A stretch of DNA of 64,000 nt, taken from the NCBI GenBank assembly GCA_049487715.1, contig CP150563.1, forward strand, positions 124,001 through 188,000. Direction: 5' to 3'. Positions 38,871-48,614 of the stretch are shown one piece after another. The translations under genes were made by a program, and so were the position numbers. The notes under the pieces were generated by a model. The model saw only the letters and a program-made list of their open reading frames with translations, did no database searches and was not told where the DNA came from. Positions within the stretch are counted from its first letter, which is position 1. Every line of letters begins with the position of its first letter. This DNA is from Pycnococcus provasolii (lineage: Eukaryota > Chlorophyta > Pseudoscourfieldiophyceae > Pseudoscourfieldiales).

Positions 38871-41420
38871 TCATGCATCTACGTCAGTCTCATCCGGCGC
38901 CAACACACGAACACCACCACCCTGCACAGTCACGATGCGTGGCGACTCGAGAAGCACCTGAATGCACTCGACCACGTCGCCCACCTCGAACGCTTCAAAG
39001 TCCTGCAATGTGATGCCGCACTCCTGTCCCGCATTCATCGCCTGCACCTCCTGCTTATGGTGGTATAGAGCCGCCGCAGGACCACGGTACACCTCTTCAT
39101 CGCCTCGCATCACGCGGAACGTCGGCGGCCCATCGAACGATCGACCGTCCGAAGGCGCAGACTTCTCCATGCGGCCGTCATTCACGCGCAGGCCAGCCGC
39201 CGTCCGCACGCTCTTCTCTCCACTTGACGCCGTCTTGCGCGCCTTAAATGTCGCCAGCACCTGCGCGGTGCCCACGACATCCTCGCGGCGATGCTTCGGG
39301 CTCATCGCCACGAGGCGGTCGCCCGCCTCGTCCAGCAGCTTGTACACAACCTTGTCGCACACCACGTCAACCTCGCTAGTCTTGGCAGCTGCAGCGGCAC
39401 TCGGGGGGCACTTGACGCCGAATCCAAAGACGACCGCACGTGCATCGCGCGCGAGCTCGATGTCGGCGTCCGTGATGTCGCCAACGCCGACGGTTTTGAT
39501 GTCCACCTTGGCAACGCGACCGCCAAGATTCTGAAGTGCAGCTTCCAGAGCCGCCGCCGTGCCGTTCGTGTCCGCCTTGGCAACCACGCGCAGACTACAC
39601 TCGTGAAGATGACGGTGTTCCGCGGCACGACGCTCCTCCGCCTCCTCTAGGCGCTGCGCAATCTTTTTCTTGCCCATCATTCTATTCGTCGGTCTCCGTC
39701 GGCGCTTGGGTCCTGAATTGTCCTGTTCGTTCTCCGCGTTTTTGTCATCTTTCTCCGATGACCGAGGGGAAGCATCCTCCTCCTCTTCCATGCGCCTTCG
39801 CACCTCTCTAGATTCCACAAGACGTCGTGCGCCCGTCTCATCTCGCACCACGAGAACTTCATCTCCCGCGGCTGGCATGCTGCGCCAGCCGGTGATTTCG
39901 CCCGCGATGCCCGCGGCAAGCTCAGGTGGCGCACAAGCCAAATCAGCGCCATTTTTCTTCTTCTTCTTTGACTTTCCCGTCAACCCAGCGGCTGCTGGCT
40001 CGCGCGTGTATGCACACGCATTCGGTCGCGTGACCTCACGCACACGCCCGTAGCCGAAACCGGCTGCGATGGCGTCGCCTACGTTGAGTTGCCCCTGCCT
40101 ACCCACGACTGTCGCTACGTAGCCGCGTCCTTTGTCCGCGCGCACGTCAACGACCACGCCGCGAAATGGCAGGTGTGCACTGCACTCCTCCTCCGCCTGC
40201 GCAATCTCGGCAAGCATGAATACCTGTTCCATCAGCGCGTCGATTCCTACGCCCTTCGGTGCTGATACCTCCACGCAGGGAACGTCGCCGCCGTACTCCT
40301 CAAGTGCCACCTCAGCCTGCTCCCAGAGTGTCCTCCTTGCTGACGCGGAATCGGCATTCGGCAGGTCCACCTTACTGATTGCAATCACGAATGGCGTCTT
40401 GCTTTCGCGAAGGAAGTTGATCGCCTCGCGGGTCTGCGGCTGGCACCCGTCGGTGGCAGCCACCACGAGGACGGCGACGTCGACCGTTTCGGCGCCTCTC
40501 CGCCGCATATCTGCGAATGCGGCGTGTCCCGGTGTGTCGAGAAAGGTGGCGAATGCGAACTCCGACGCGAACGAGCCGAGCGCAACCTCGAATGCGCCAA
40601 CATGCTGCGTGATTCCACCCGCCTCGCCTGCAGCGACGGAAGCGCGGCGCAAAGTATCGAGCAGAGTGGTCTTTCCGTGGTCGACGTGTCCCATGACTGC
40701 GCACACGGGCGGTCTCAGCGCCCCTGTCTTGTTGGCTTGCTGTGGCACCTGTTGTTTGTCTTGTCGCACTTCTTTGATGACGTCGACGCCAAGTTCGAGC
40801 GCGACGAGTTCCGCGGCGTCACGGCTTACGGTCGCGTCGTCGTCACCACCAACCGGTTCGCCTAGGTCCTCGAGCAGGCTGGCGACGTCTTCCGTCTCGA
40901 TGTCGAGCATTTGTGCGAGCTTTGCGACGGTGAGTTGGTCTTTGCTGTTGGTTGGCAGAACGACCTGCGCCGGCGCCGCGCTCGTCTCCGGCGGCGGCGG
41001 CGGCGGCGGCGGCGCCGCGCTGCTTGCTGCGGCGAATCCTCTGCGACATGACCACCACTTGTGACCAGAGACATCACGAGACGACACACGAGACACACGA
41101 GACGACGAAACACGCGACGAACCTGAGAAACATCCATGAGAAAGATCAAAATCACCACCACCACGGAGCGCCACAGCATCGCTCAACAAAACTGCATTAC
41201 CACCACGAAGACCACCCTCATAAACATGAGGAGTCAAAAGTGATGATGAACATGAAGACGAGCCACCACCACTTACATGACCATTAAAAGAAGACCCATG
41301 CAAAGCAGTACAACAACACCTAAGGTTAAGAGAAGTAAAAATGGACCAAGGTAAAAATGGACCAGGTAAAGAGGCGAGAGACGTCCTATTAAGGCGCGCC
41401 ATTGAAATTGAAGCCGCCAT
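38871..41420 (-). CDS. infB: Bacterial-type translation initiation factor IF-2, organellar
   Basis: 849 residues from MAASISMARLNRTSL. The first ~60 residues are Ser/Arg-rich and acid-free, a targeting peptide. An IF2N-like segment (LAQMLDIETEDVASLLEDLGE) precedes the GTPase: GHVDHGKT (about 243), GGITQHVG, DTPGHAAF, then SKVD in place of the usual NKxD, and EVSAPKG. Domain II (VVVDVRADKGRGYVATVVGRQGQLNVGD), a Lys/Glu-rich insertion (about 510-590), domain III and the fMet-tRNA-binding domain IV (NAGQECGITLQDFEAFEVGDVVECIQV) follow. The order is that of bacterial IF-2. Targeting to plastid or mitochondrion cannot be decided. The leading Ala/His/Pro residues near 180-200 are low-complexity. 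Confidence 0.95.
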   Translation of the reverse strand: MAASISMARLNRTSLASLPGPFLPWSIFTSLNLRCCCTALHGSSFNGHVSGGGSSSCSSSLLTPHVYEGGLRGGNAVLLSDAVALRGGGDFDLSHGCFSGSSRVSSSRVSRVSSRDVSGHKWWSCRRGFAAASSAAPPPPPPPPETSAAPAQVVLPTNSKDQLTVAKLAQMLDIETEDVASLLEDLGEPVGGDDDATVSRDAAELVALELGVDVIKEVRQDKQQVPQQANKTGALRPPVCAVMGHVDHGKTTLLDTLRRASVAAGEAGGITQHVGAFEVALGSFASEFAFATFLDTPGHAAFADMRRRGAETVDVAVLVVAATDGCQPQTREAINFLRESKTPFVIAISKVDLPNADSASARRTLWEQAEVALEEYGGDVPCVEVSAPKGVGIDALMEQVFMLAEIAQAEEECSAHLPFRGVVVDVRADKGRGYVATVVGRQGQLNVGDAIAAGFGYGRVREVTRPNACAYTREPAAAGLTGKSKKKKKNGADLACAPPELAAGIAGEITGWRSMPAAGDEVLVVRDETGARRLVESREVRRRMEEEEDASPRSSEKDDKNAENEQDNSGPKRRRRPTNRMMGKKKIAQRLEEAEERRAAEHRHLHECSLRVVAKADTNGTAAALEAALQNLGGRVAKVDIKTVGVGDITDADIELARDARAVVFGFGVKCPPSAAAAAKTSEVDVVCDKVVYKLLDEAGDRLVAMSPKHRREDVVGTAQVLATFKARKTASSGEKSVRTAAGLRVNDGRMEKSAPSDGRSFDGPPTFRVMRGDEEVYRGPAAALYHHKQEVQAMNAGQECGITLQDFEAFEVGDVVECIQVLLESPRIVTVQGGGVRVLAPDETDVDA

Positions 41421-41520
41421 GGAAGCCACGAACATGAACAGGGTCCCCGGGGAATGAAAGATGAGACCGAACAATCCCAGGGCAGGGAGCTCCGGCGGCG
41501 TCGACGAAACAGAACAATGA

Positions 41521-41592
41521 ACCCTAACGCCGCTCGCTAACCCTAACCCTATTCTATAACCCTAACCTCAAACCCTATCGTATCGTATCGTA
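41521..41592. repeat. Telomere-like repeats upstream of IF-2
   Basis: Scattered CCCTAA units (AACCCTAACGCC, GCTAACCCTAACCCTATT, ATAACCCTAACCTC) run into a TATCGTATCGTATCG repeat, starting 100 bp upstream of the IF-2 start codon. Confidence 0.8.
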
Positions 41593-41765
41593 ACACATCC
41601 TAAGTCCTTAAGGTTAGGAAGTAAGCCTTTGTGCTGACACATGTACATACATACATACGTGATGCGCGTGTATGTGCGTGTATATTATTATGCGATGGAC
41701 AAAAGTAAGTAAAGTCCGCTCCATTACTTACTTACTGAGTGAATGAATGAGGCATCATCAGGTAA

Positions 41766-42709
41766 TCAGCGGAACCGCACGTCGCTGACGCCCGCGAAGT
41801 GGCCCTTAAGGCTCTTCGGGTTCGCCCACGTGCTCGCCGTGTAGTCGTCGTCCTGGTTGTCCGCCAACTTCTTCATCTCCTCCTGCTTGCGGTGGTAAAA
41901 CGCCATCATCTCCTTCTGCGTAGTCTGGTCAATCGCCTGCTCGCGCTGAGGTGCGCCCGAGCCCTTCTTCGTCACCTTCACAACCACCTTCGTCTTCTCG
42001 TGACGGCCGACGTGGTCGCTCAGCTTGTTCTCAGGAATCATCATCTTACCCGCGAACCAAAGCTGGCTGCTCTCCGGGTCGAACTCGTCGTTCGCGTAAC
42101 TCGTGCCAGCGAGCTCCTCGTTGCCCTCGAGGCACTGCCGCACGACGTCCCAATCGGGCAAGCCCATCGGATAGCAGATCATAACCGCGCCGCGCACCTT
42201 GTCGATCGCCTCCTCGAGCGCCTTGACCGTCAACGGCGTTTTGTTCGCGGCGTGCTTGCTGTGCTGCGCCTCCACCGCCTCCTCGAGCGTCTTCGTGAGC
42301 ACCGCCGCGACAGTCGCGTCAGGCGCGTTTCCTATGCGTCGACCCGTGGGATCCGCCTTGTAGTTCTGACCTTTCTCCACCGCGCCATACCCAAAGTCCT
42401 CCTGTTGTTGCGTGTGCGTGTGCGTGTGAGTGTGAGTGTGAGTGTGAGTGAAAGACGCGTAAGTGTAGGTGAACGCGAAGTCGCGGTCAACAGTCAACGT
42501 GCCTGATACTCGTCAAGCCCTTGTTTGTCAGGGTGCTTCGCCGGTCCATATTGCGCGAGTTGCTCGGCTTCCGTCTTAAGTCGTTGGATTCGGTGCCGCA
42601 GGTTATTCAGCGTGCACACTTCTTTTGTCGTATCACGCACGGTTGCTGTGACTGTGGTTTCAAATAGAAACTGCTGGTCTTCCGCGCGCTTCACGTGTAA
42701 GAGCACCAT
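41766..42709 (-). CDS. CFAP298: Cilia and flagella associated protein 298 (CFAP298)
   Basis: Needed for cytoplasmic preassembly of axonemal dynein arms and for cilium polarity. Two exons: 42709-42503 encodes MVLLHVKRAEDQQFLFE to LDEYQ, and 42401-41766 encodes EDFGYGAVEKGQNYKADPTGRRIGNAP to the end, together 280 residues (family about 290). Landmarks: RGAVMICYPMGLPDWD, SSQLWFAGKMM, HVGRHEKTKVVVKV, MAFYHRKQEEMKKL, and the C-terminal STWANPKSLKGHFAGVSDVRFR. The intron (42502-42402, 101 nt) has a GC donor (AG/GCACGT) and CAACAG acceptor, and contains a CACACT-rich microsatellite that creates a false continuous frame. Alignment across the junction is perfect with this splice. Confidence 0.92.
42402..42502 (-). 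other. GC-AG intron of the CFAP298 gene
   Basis: 101 nt; exon 1 ends TATCAG, intron starts GCACGTTG and ends CAACAACAG. No GT donor in the vicinity keeps the frame. It carries a run of CACTCA/CACGCA repeats. Confidence 0.7.
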
Positions 42710-43381
42710 GCTGTATGACTAGATTATCGTAGTTGGATCGCGCTTGAGAGAGAATGAATATCCCGTACGCGTGATGGAAGGGACCTCCCAGTAAACCTGT
42801 AGTGCGCGGCTTCCAGACGCCGAGACGCAGCGAGACGCCGTCCGTTCCGTCGACAGTCGACGGACGCGGAAGAAAAAGGGCTTTATGTATGCGCGACGAG
42901 GTCTACTGTACTGTACCACGTATGCGTATGCGAGGGAAGAAATAAAAATGACCACGGGAATCACCGGAGCGATACATGCACGCGCCGACAGCCGCCGACG
43001 CCGACGCCGACGGCCGACGGGCGACGCCGCTGCCGAATCCAAACGTGGACCTTGATGGTGGTCAAGAAACACGCAAAGAACGGCGAGTTGCGCTGTTGTG
43101 GCCACCTTGCACTTGCATCGCCGTTACAGACGTGGTCAAGAAACGTTTCAGCCGCGCGGCCACTGGCCAGCTCGTTGTGTGCTGCTAAGGCTTAGGTTCG
43201 AACCAACAACTCTGTGAATACCAACCTAGCTGTACACGCACACGGCCAAACCAAACCGTCCTGTCCGATCGCCGATTTCGATTCGTTGTTTTTCGTTTTT
43301 ACACATCCTGTGAGTGCGTGATTGCGTGTTGCTTGTATTGCTTGTGTGTACTTGTGCCGCAGTACTTGAGCAGTACTTGCG
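42710..43381. other. Divergent intergenic region
   Basis: 672 bp between CFAP298 and the sulfotransferase start. Minus-strand and plus-strand ORFs here are Arg/Ala-rich by GC composition; I do not support them as genes. Confidence 0.5.
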
Positions 43382-43693
43382 ATGGCCGCGTGGTCGTCGG
43401 CCGTCGCCAGTATTGGATTCTTCGCTTTTATTACGTCCATGGTACTCGCCATCGTCGTCTCCAGCGGATACGACAACATCGTCACGACAGCTTCCACACG
43501 CCTAAACGCCTTCCTACCTCCGTTCCTATCGGAACCGACGGATCGCGCGCTGGAAACCTCAGAGAAAAACTTCGTCGACGAAGTATCAAGTGCACACATC
43601 GACGACAGCGCGACCGGTGACCAAGAGGACGACGAGGACGAATCCAAAGAGCCTGAACCAGCACCACCGGACCACCGGAACCACCTGACCTGC

Positions 43694-43725
<32 letters not shown>

Positions 43726-44706
43726 TGCTTTTCTCCTCTTCCCATCTTGACGATCGTCTCAAACACGACCGTGGAACTATCGCGACGGTCAAAGCTGTGC
43801 ACGGCGCCGCACGAGATGGGCCTGAGGTCAACCAAGTGCAAAAAGACGGTTGCACTCAGTTCGTGGGAAGGAAGCGGCAACCACTTTGCGCGGTACCTTA
43901 TGGAGCAGAGCAGTCGCATCATGACCGGAAGCAAGTTTGGCGACTACAGCCAGTGGATGTTGCTAGGCGCTAAACTGAGCAAGGCACACGCGCCTGCCGG
44001 CCTGAACGCGCTGGACCGCAACGGGCGCACGGTGGCGACCAAAACGCACCTTGGACCAGATGGCGACACGCTCGGCAAGGGCATCAAGCCTAGTCCTGCT
44101 ATTGTCGTCGTTCGTGACCCGCGTGGCGCCATCTTGGCGAACTACAACCGCATTGGCAGCTTCCTGCCCACCGGCTACCAAGACCTCAAAGGACGACGCA
44201 AGCGCGCGGTGAAAGCGAAGGCGGCGCTGATGAGCAAGAAACGCAGTGGTGCGGAGGGAAGCAGTCACCTGAGCGTCGTCGACGACTGGGGCAAGTTCAC
44301 GCGCGAGCGGCACTTCGACGCATATCTGCGCTCGGAGGCGGCGAGCTGGCGCCGAGACGTAGGCTCTTGGCTTGCGGATCGCAGGTGGTCGCCCAAGCTT
44401 TTCGTGAAGTACGAGGACTTGAAGAAGTCGACGAAAGCGACGACGCTGAAGATGCTGAACTTCGCGGGAATCCCGACGTCAAACGTCGATCCGGAGAGGC
44501 TCGCTTGTGTGGCAAGCCGGTCGAACGCGACGGCACGCAAGGTGTCGTCAGCGTCGAGCGGCGGCGGTGGCGGCAAGTCCGGCTCTGGCGGCTCTGGAGG
44601 TGGCAAGTACAATCCGTGGACCCCTCAGCGTCAGCGCGCCGTCTGGTCAATAGCCGGCGCCGTCATGAAAAGGTTGGGATACGGCCAGTTCTACACTCCA
44701 AGCTAG
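43382..44706 (+). CDS. Type II membrane sulfotransferase-like protein, apparent frameshift
   Basis: The first frame (from 43382) gives MAAWSSAVASIGFFAFITSM, a signal anchor, then an acidic stem. The second frame carries the catalytic part: SSWEGSGNHFARYLMEQ is the 5'-phosphosulfate loop, AIVVVRDPRGAILANYNR the 3'-phosphate site. Later VGSWLADRRWSPKLFVKYEDLKKSTKATTLKMLNFAGI is typical of carbohydrate sulfotransferases of the WSCD kind. The frames meet in a Pro-rich, CGT-repeat zone (43655-43740), where both encode plausible stem sequence (PEPAPPD versus EPPDLPSSSS). No intron with matching phases was found, so a one- or two-base indel in the repeat is the simplest reading. Likely Golgi enzyme using PAPS; acceptor unknown. 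Confidence 0.8.
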
Positions 44707-44766
44707 AAAGAAGCGATCGTCGACAAAGACAAAGAACGAACAGTTTAGTTTGTGTATGTGTGATAG

Positions 44767-45330
44767 TCACAAACAGTATGATACTTGCTTAAGTTCTAAA
44801 GTGTATTTGTGTAACTCATAATAGAGAACGTTAGAGAACTTTTTCAATAAAAAAATGCCGTAAGTTACAGACGTATTCCCCGGGGGTATGAAGTAGGATA
44901 CGGCGGCATCAGAGAACATGCCACTCATGTCCGTAACCGCAGACGTGTCCCAGGTGCCTATGGCACCATACTTCTTTTCCACGGCAAATATTTCTTGTTT
45001 GGATTTCGCCTTCAACTGAACTGAACGTTACACCACAAAAAGTAAAAACCTGAGAAACCCATTCCGCCACTTGCGCTTTTAACCGATCATTATCCAAAGG
45101 AACCACCATGCCAAGGTGGCCAAACGCACACGCGATCTGACGTGATTGTTGGGGCTGCCCTCTCAACTTCATTATCCCAGCACGGGGCCCTTACCTTCTT
45201 GCACGGCTCCACGCCTGTTGTGGAGTAGGTCTCGCCTACGACGCAACTCTTAGGCGGAAGCACTTGCATTACCGGCACAGGCGCAGGCGTCGTGCGTAAG
45301 CCAGCTCTCCAGCTTATATACGTACAGTAT
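44767..45330 (-). pseudogene. Relic of a BspA-repeat surface protein
   Basis: Two short, disconnected coding remnants in different frames: CVVGETYSTTGVEPCKK (about 45190-45240), the pattern of GCC2/GCC3 Cys repeats, and IGTWDTSAVTDMSGMFSDAA (about 44905-44965), a single BspA/DUF285 repeat. Both point the same way as the intact BspA-repeat gene just downstream. The surrounding sequence has stops in all frames. Best read as a decayed paralogue. Confidence 0.6.
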
Positions 45331-45567
45331 ATATACAGTAGTATGAAAAACGCAAAGTTGTTTCGCCTCAAGATTCGTCAGGACTTCCTCTTGCCTGGGG
45401 GGATATATATGGACAATTCGTCTAATAAAACCTTCCAAGGGATTTCTAACTTTCGAACTTTCCTTTTAAAAGTGAGTGCTCGTTACACTCCCAAACAATT
45501 TTAAAAACTGCCCCCCAACCCCCCGGGGCGATTCCTTGGCAGGCTCCCAGCACCACGTTAGCTTCGG

Positions 45568-48552
45568 CTACGGCTGCTTCTTCAAGGTGCACTTGTTGTT
45601 TTCGCACGACGCTGTGATTTTTTGGTTTTTGTTGAATTCGTAGGCACTATCGAACATGCCGTCCATGTATGTCACCTTGGACGTATCCCACCCGCTGATG
45701 TCTTGATTGAAGGCCTCGGCATAATTGAACATGCCACTCATGTCCGTCACCTTGGACGTATCCCACCCGCTGATGTCTTGATTGAAGTCCGAGGCATCAT
45801 AGAACATATAACTCATGCTCGTCACCTTGGACGTATCCCACCCGCTGATGTCTTGATTGAAGGATCCGGCTTGGGCGAACATATAACTCATGTCCGTCAC
45901 CTTGGACGTATCCCACTCAGAGATCTCACCAAACAGATTAGTCGCACTTCCTTGATCTTTGGACCACATATCAACACGTTCTCGCAAATCAGCATTATCT
46001 GCCACGACCAACTTGTCCCCGTCGTCACCAGCGCCGTCGCTAGTAGCGGCGTTATCCTCCGGCTTCGTCCCTTCAGAAGGTTTCTTTTCAGCTGCCGCCG
46101 TCGTGGGAGTCGCCACCATCTTCAAGGTGCACTTGTTGTTTTCGCACGACGCTGTGATTTTTTGGTTATTGTTGAAGGACGTGGCATCATAGAACATGCC
46201 ACTCATGTCCGTCACCTTGGACGTATCCCACCCGCTGATGTCTTGATTGAATTCCCAGGCATCATAGAACATGCGAAACATGTTTGTCACCTTGGACGTA
46301 TCCCACCCGCTGATGTCTTGGTTGAAGGATATGGCATTAGAGAACATGCCACTCATGTCCGTCACCTTGGACGTATCCCACCCGCTGATGTCTTGATCGA
46401 AGTACGTGGCACCACTGAACATGCCACTCATGCTCCTCACCTTGGACGTATCCCACCCGCTGATGTCTCCAGGGTTAGCACTACCTCCACCTTGTCCACC
46501 ACTGAACATGCCACTCATGTCCGTCACCTGTGACGTATCCCACCCTCCGAGGTTTTGATTGAAGGCGTCGGCATCATAGAACATGTCACTCATGTCCGTC
46601 ACCTTGGACGTATCCCACCCGCTGATGTCTTGATTGAAGGCGTCGGCATAATTGAACATGCCACTCATGTCCGTCACCTTGGACGTATCCCACCCGCTGA
46701 TGTCTTGATTGAAGACCGAGGCATCATAGAACATATAACTCATGCTCGTCACCTTGGACGTATCCCACCCGCTGATGTCTTGATTGAAGGACGCGGCTCG
46801 ATAGAACATTTTGGACATGTCCGTCACCTTGGACGTATCCCACCCGCTGATATCCTTGTTGAAGGCAGAGGCACCATAGAACATATACTTCATGCTCGTC
46901 ACCTTGCCCGTGTTCCACCCGCTGATGTCTTCATTGAAGTCCGTGACATAAGAGAACAGGGAACTCATGTCCGTCACCTCTGACGTATCCCACTCAGAGA
47001 TCTCACCATACAGATCAGTCGCACTTGTATGAAGACAACTGATGTCTGTACACCTATACTGATCATCGATCATTGACATCCACGCTCGAACACGTTCTTT
47101 CAAATCAGCATTACTTGCCACGAACAACTTGCTCTTAGATTGTGCAGCACCGAGACAATCCTCAGCAGATTTCTCTGCCTGCTCCTTCGCATCAGCCGCC
47201 TCCTTCTGAGCAGCCTTGAGGGCGTCCTCAGCGCTCTTCCGAGCACTTTTCGCATCAGTCACCTCCTGTTGAGCCTTGGCGAGGTCTTGCTTGAGCTTGA
47301 CATTCTCCTGCTCCTTGGCGGTGAGGTCCTGCTGGAGCTTGGCGACGAGTTGTTGCCCGACATCGATTAACCCATTAATGTTTTCATCACCAATGTGCTC
47401 TTCCAGTTTCTCGATCAATTCCTCCGCCGTCATCGATGACCCGCCCGTCGACAGTGCTTCAGGAGGATCACAGGAGCACCAGTCGTCAGAGTTTTCTCCC
47501 CACAGGCACCAGTTTCCCTCACCTGCAGTGCAGCTGGTACATCCTTTCTGTATCTCATCGGGTTTGTCACAATAATCGTCTGTCCACTCAGCTCGGCACT
47601 CCGCATTATTACCACTGTAGTAATCGCACTTGCCAGTGCTGTCACTGTCGAGAAGGCGCCGGCGGCGAGACCTCTCAGCCACGACGGTGTCAGTCATCAC
47701 GATCGTTCCATCCTCCTTGGTCACATTCAGCGACGTTGCCGTAACGTTGATGACATCGCCACGCGCCGAGTAAAACGCGACGGCATTTGCCTTGCCTGGC
47801 GCGCCACCGTGTGTCTCCGCGCCGGTGATGGTGTAGAACAGGGAGGAGCCGTCCGGCTTATCGAGCGTCAGCGAGTCGATCGCGCGGAGAGCCGACGCTG
47901 ACTTCTTCACCGCGTTGTAGATGGAATCCGTCTTCGTCACCTTTGCTGTCGCCGAAGGCTTGCTGGACCCCTTCGCGTATGTGATGCCAGTCTTGCTGTC
48001 CGTCTTCGTCTCCTTGCTATTCTCGACGACCAACGCGACGAGGCCGACGATGACGCCCACGAGGGCGCACAGGATGAGCAAGAGAACACCGCTGAAGGTC
48101 ATGAGTCGCTTGGCTGTCTTCTTGGAACCTTTGTACAGCTCCGCACCACGAGCAAGCTCCATGGGCGCGACCGTTCCGTCACCGTCGACGTCGAACACCT
48201 TGAGCGTTGGTTGGATCTCCTTGGGCAGCGTCTTGATGGCGATAGAGCCCTCCTTGTTCGCCTTCTTCAACTCCACGTATGTGGTAGCCATCTCCGTGAG
48301 CTCACCCATCTCGAGTTTCCCGTTTCCCTCCTCGTCGATCTCACGCAAGAAAGGCTGCACGTTCTCCGGGAACGCCTTGATGGAGATGCCGTCGTCGTTC
48401 GCAATGGGCAGCTCGTCCGGGTCAATGATTCCGTTTCCGTTCTTGTCAAACTTCGCCAACATGGTTCGTAGAAGCGCCGGGCACTCGTCGAGTTTTATCC
48501 CGTGTAGCATTTCGCGCACACTGCCAAGCGGGGCGGCGGTACCGTCAACCAT
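45568..48552 (-). CDS. EF-hand and BspA-repeat (DUF285) surface protein
   Basis: 994 residues. The cytosolic N-terminus has three EF-hand loops (36-47 DKNGNGIIDPDE; 73-84 DEEGNGKLEMGE, less canonical; 121-132 DVDGDGTVAPME). A single transmembrane helix follows (about 151-177), then a beta-rich region, a 60-residue Cys-rich module (GKCDYYSGNNAEC to WCSCDP), and a coiled coil (about 390-465). Next come 15 BspA-like 25-residue repeats, consensus ISGWDTSKVTDMSGMFYDASAFNQD, in blocks of 11 and 4. Each block is preceded by a DNADLRERVxxW capping segment and closed by NQKITASCENNKCTLK. Such repeats form leucine-rich-like solenoids in surface proteins of Mycoplasma, Bacteroides, trichomonads and some algae. 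Calcium sensing inside and adhesion outside is my inference. Confidence 0.88.
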   Translation of the reverse strand: MVDGTAAPLGSVREMLHGIKLDECPALLRTMLAKFDKNGNGIIDPDELPIANDDGISIKAFPENVQPFLREIDEEGNGKLEMGELTEMATTYVELKKANKEGSIAIKTLPKEIQPTLKVFDVDGDGTVAPMELARGAELYKGSKKTAKRLMTFSGVLLLILCALVGVIVGLVALVVENSKETKTDSKTGITYAKGSSKPSATAKVTKTDSIYNAVKKSASALRAIDSLTLDKPDGSSLFYTITGAETHGGAPGKANAVAFYSARGDVINVTATSLNVTKEDGTIVMTDTVVAERSRRRRLLDSDSTGKCDYYSGNNAECRAEWTDDYCDKPDEIQKGCTSCTAGEGNWCLWGENSDDWCSCDPPEALSTGGSSMTAEELIEKLEEHIGDENINGLIDVGQQLVAKLQQDLTAKEQENVKLKQDLAKAQQEVTDAKSARKSAEDALKAAQKEAADAKEQAEKSAEDCLGAAQSKSKLFVASNADLKERVRAWMSMIDDQYRCTDISCLHTSATDLYGEISEWDTSEVTDMSSLFSYVTDFNEDISGWNTGKVTSMKYMFYGASAFNKDISGWDTSKVTDMSKMFYRAASFNQDISGWDTSKVTSMSYMFYDASVFNQDISGWDTSKVTDMSGMFNYADAFNQDISGWDTSKVTDMSDMFYDADAFNQNLGGWDTSQVTDMSGMFSGGQGGGSANPGDISGWDTSKVRSMSGMFSGATYFDQDISGWDTSKVTDMSGMFSNAISFNQDISGWDTSKVTNMFRMFYDAWEFNQDISGWDTSKVTDMSGMFYDATSFNNNQKITASCENNKCTLKMVATPTTAAAEKKPSEGTKPEDNAATSDGAGDDGDKLVVADNADLRERVDMWSKDQGSATNLFGEISEWDTSKVTDMSYMFAQAGSFNQDISGWDTSKVTSMSYMFYDASDFNQDISGWDTSKVTDMSGMFNYAEAFNQDISGWDTSKVTYMDGMFDSAYEFNKNQKITASCENNKCTLKKQP
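45640..47010 (-). repeat. 75-bp coding repeats (15 BspA units)
   Basis: Fifteen 75-bp direct repeats with the core CACCTTGGACGTATCCCACC on the plus strand. The core is the same in nearly all copies, so the array is young or homogenised by gene conversion. Confidence 0.9.
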
Positions 48553-48580
48553 ATCGGTGCGTGTATATTCTTAAGGCAGG

Positions 48581-48614
<34 letters not shown>

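Noticed and set aside
42402-42497. THTHTH N-terminus of the longest CFAP298 frame
   Set aside because: Derived from the intronic microsatellite; the true N-terminus MVLLHVKR is in an upstream exon.
42719-43105. Minus-strand ORF of 128 codons with a hydrophobic segment
   Set aside because: Arg-rich, no homology recognised, overlaps a probable promoter region; insufficient support.
43188-43205. GGTTCGAACC, resembling a tRNA T-loop / B box
   Set aside because: No acceptor stem, anticodon arm or A box at the right spacing upstream.
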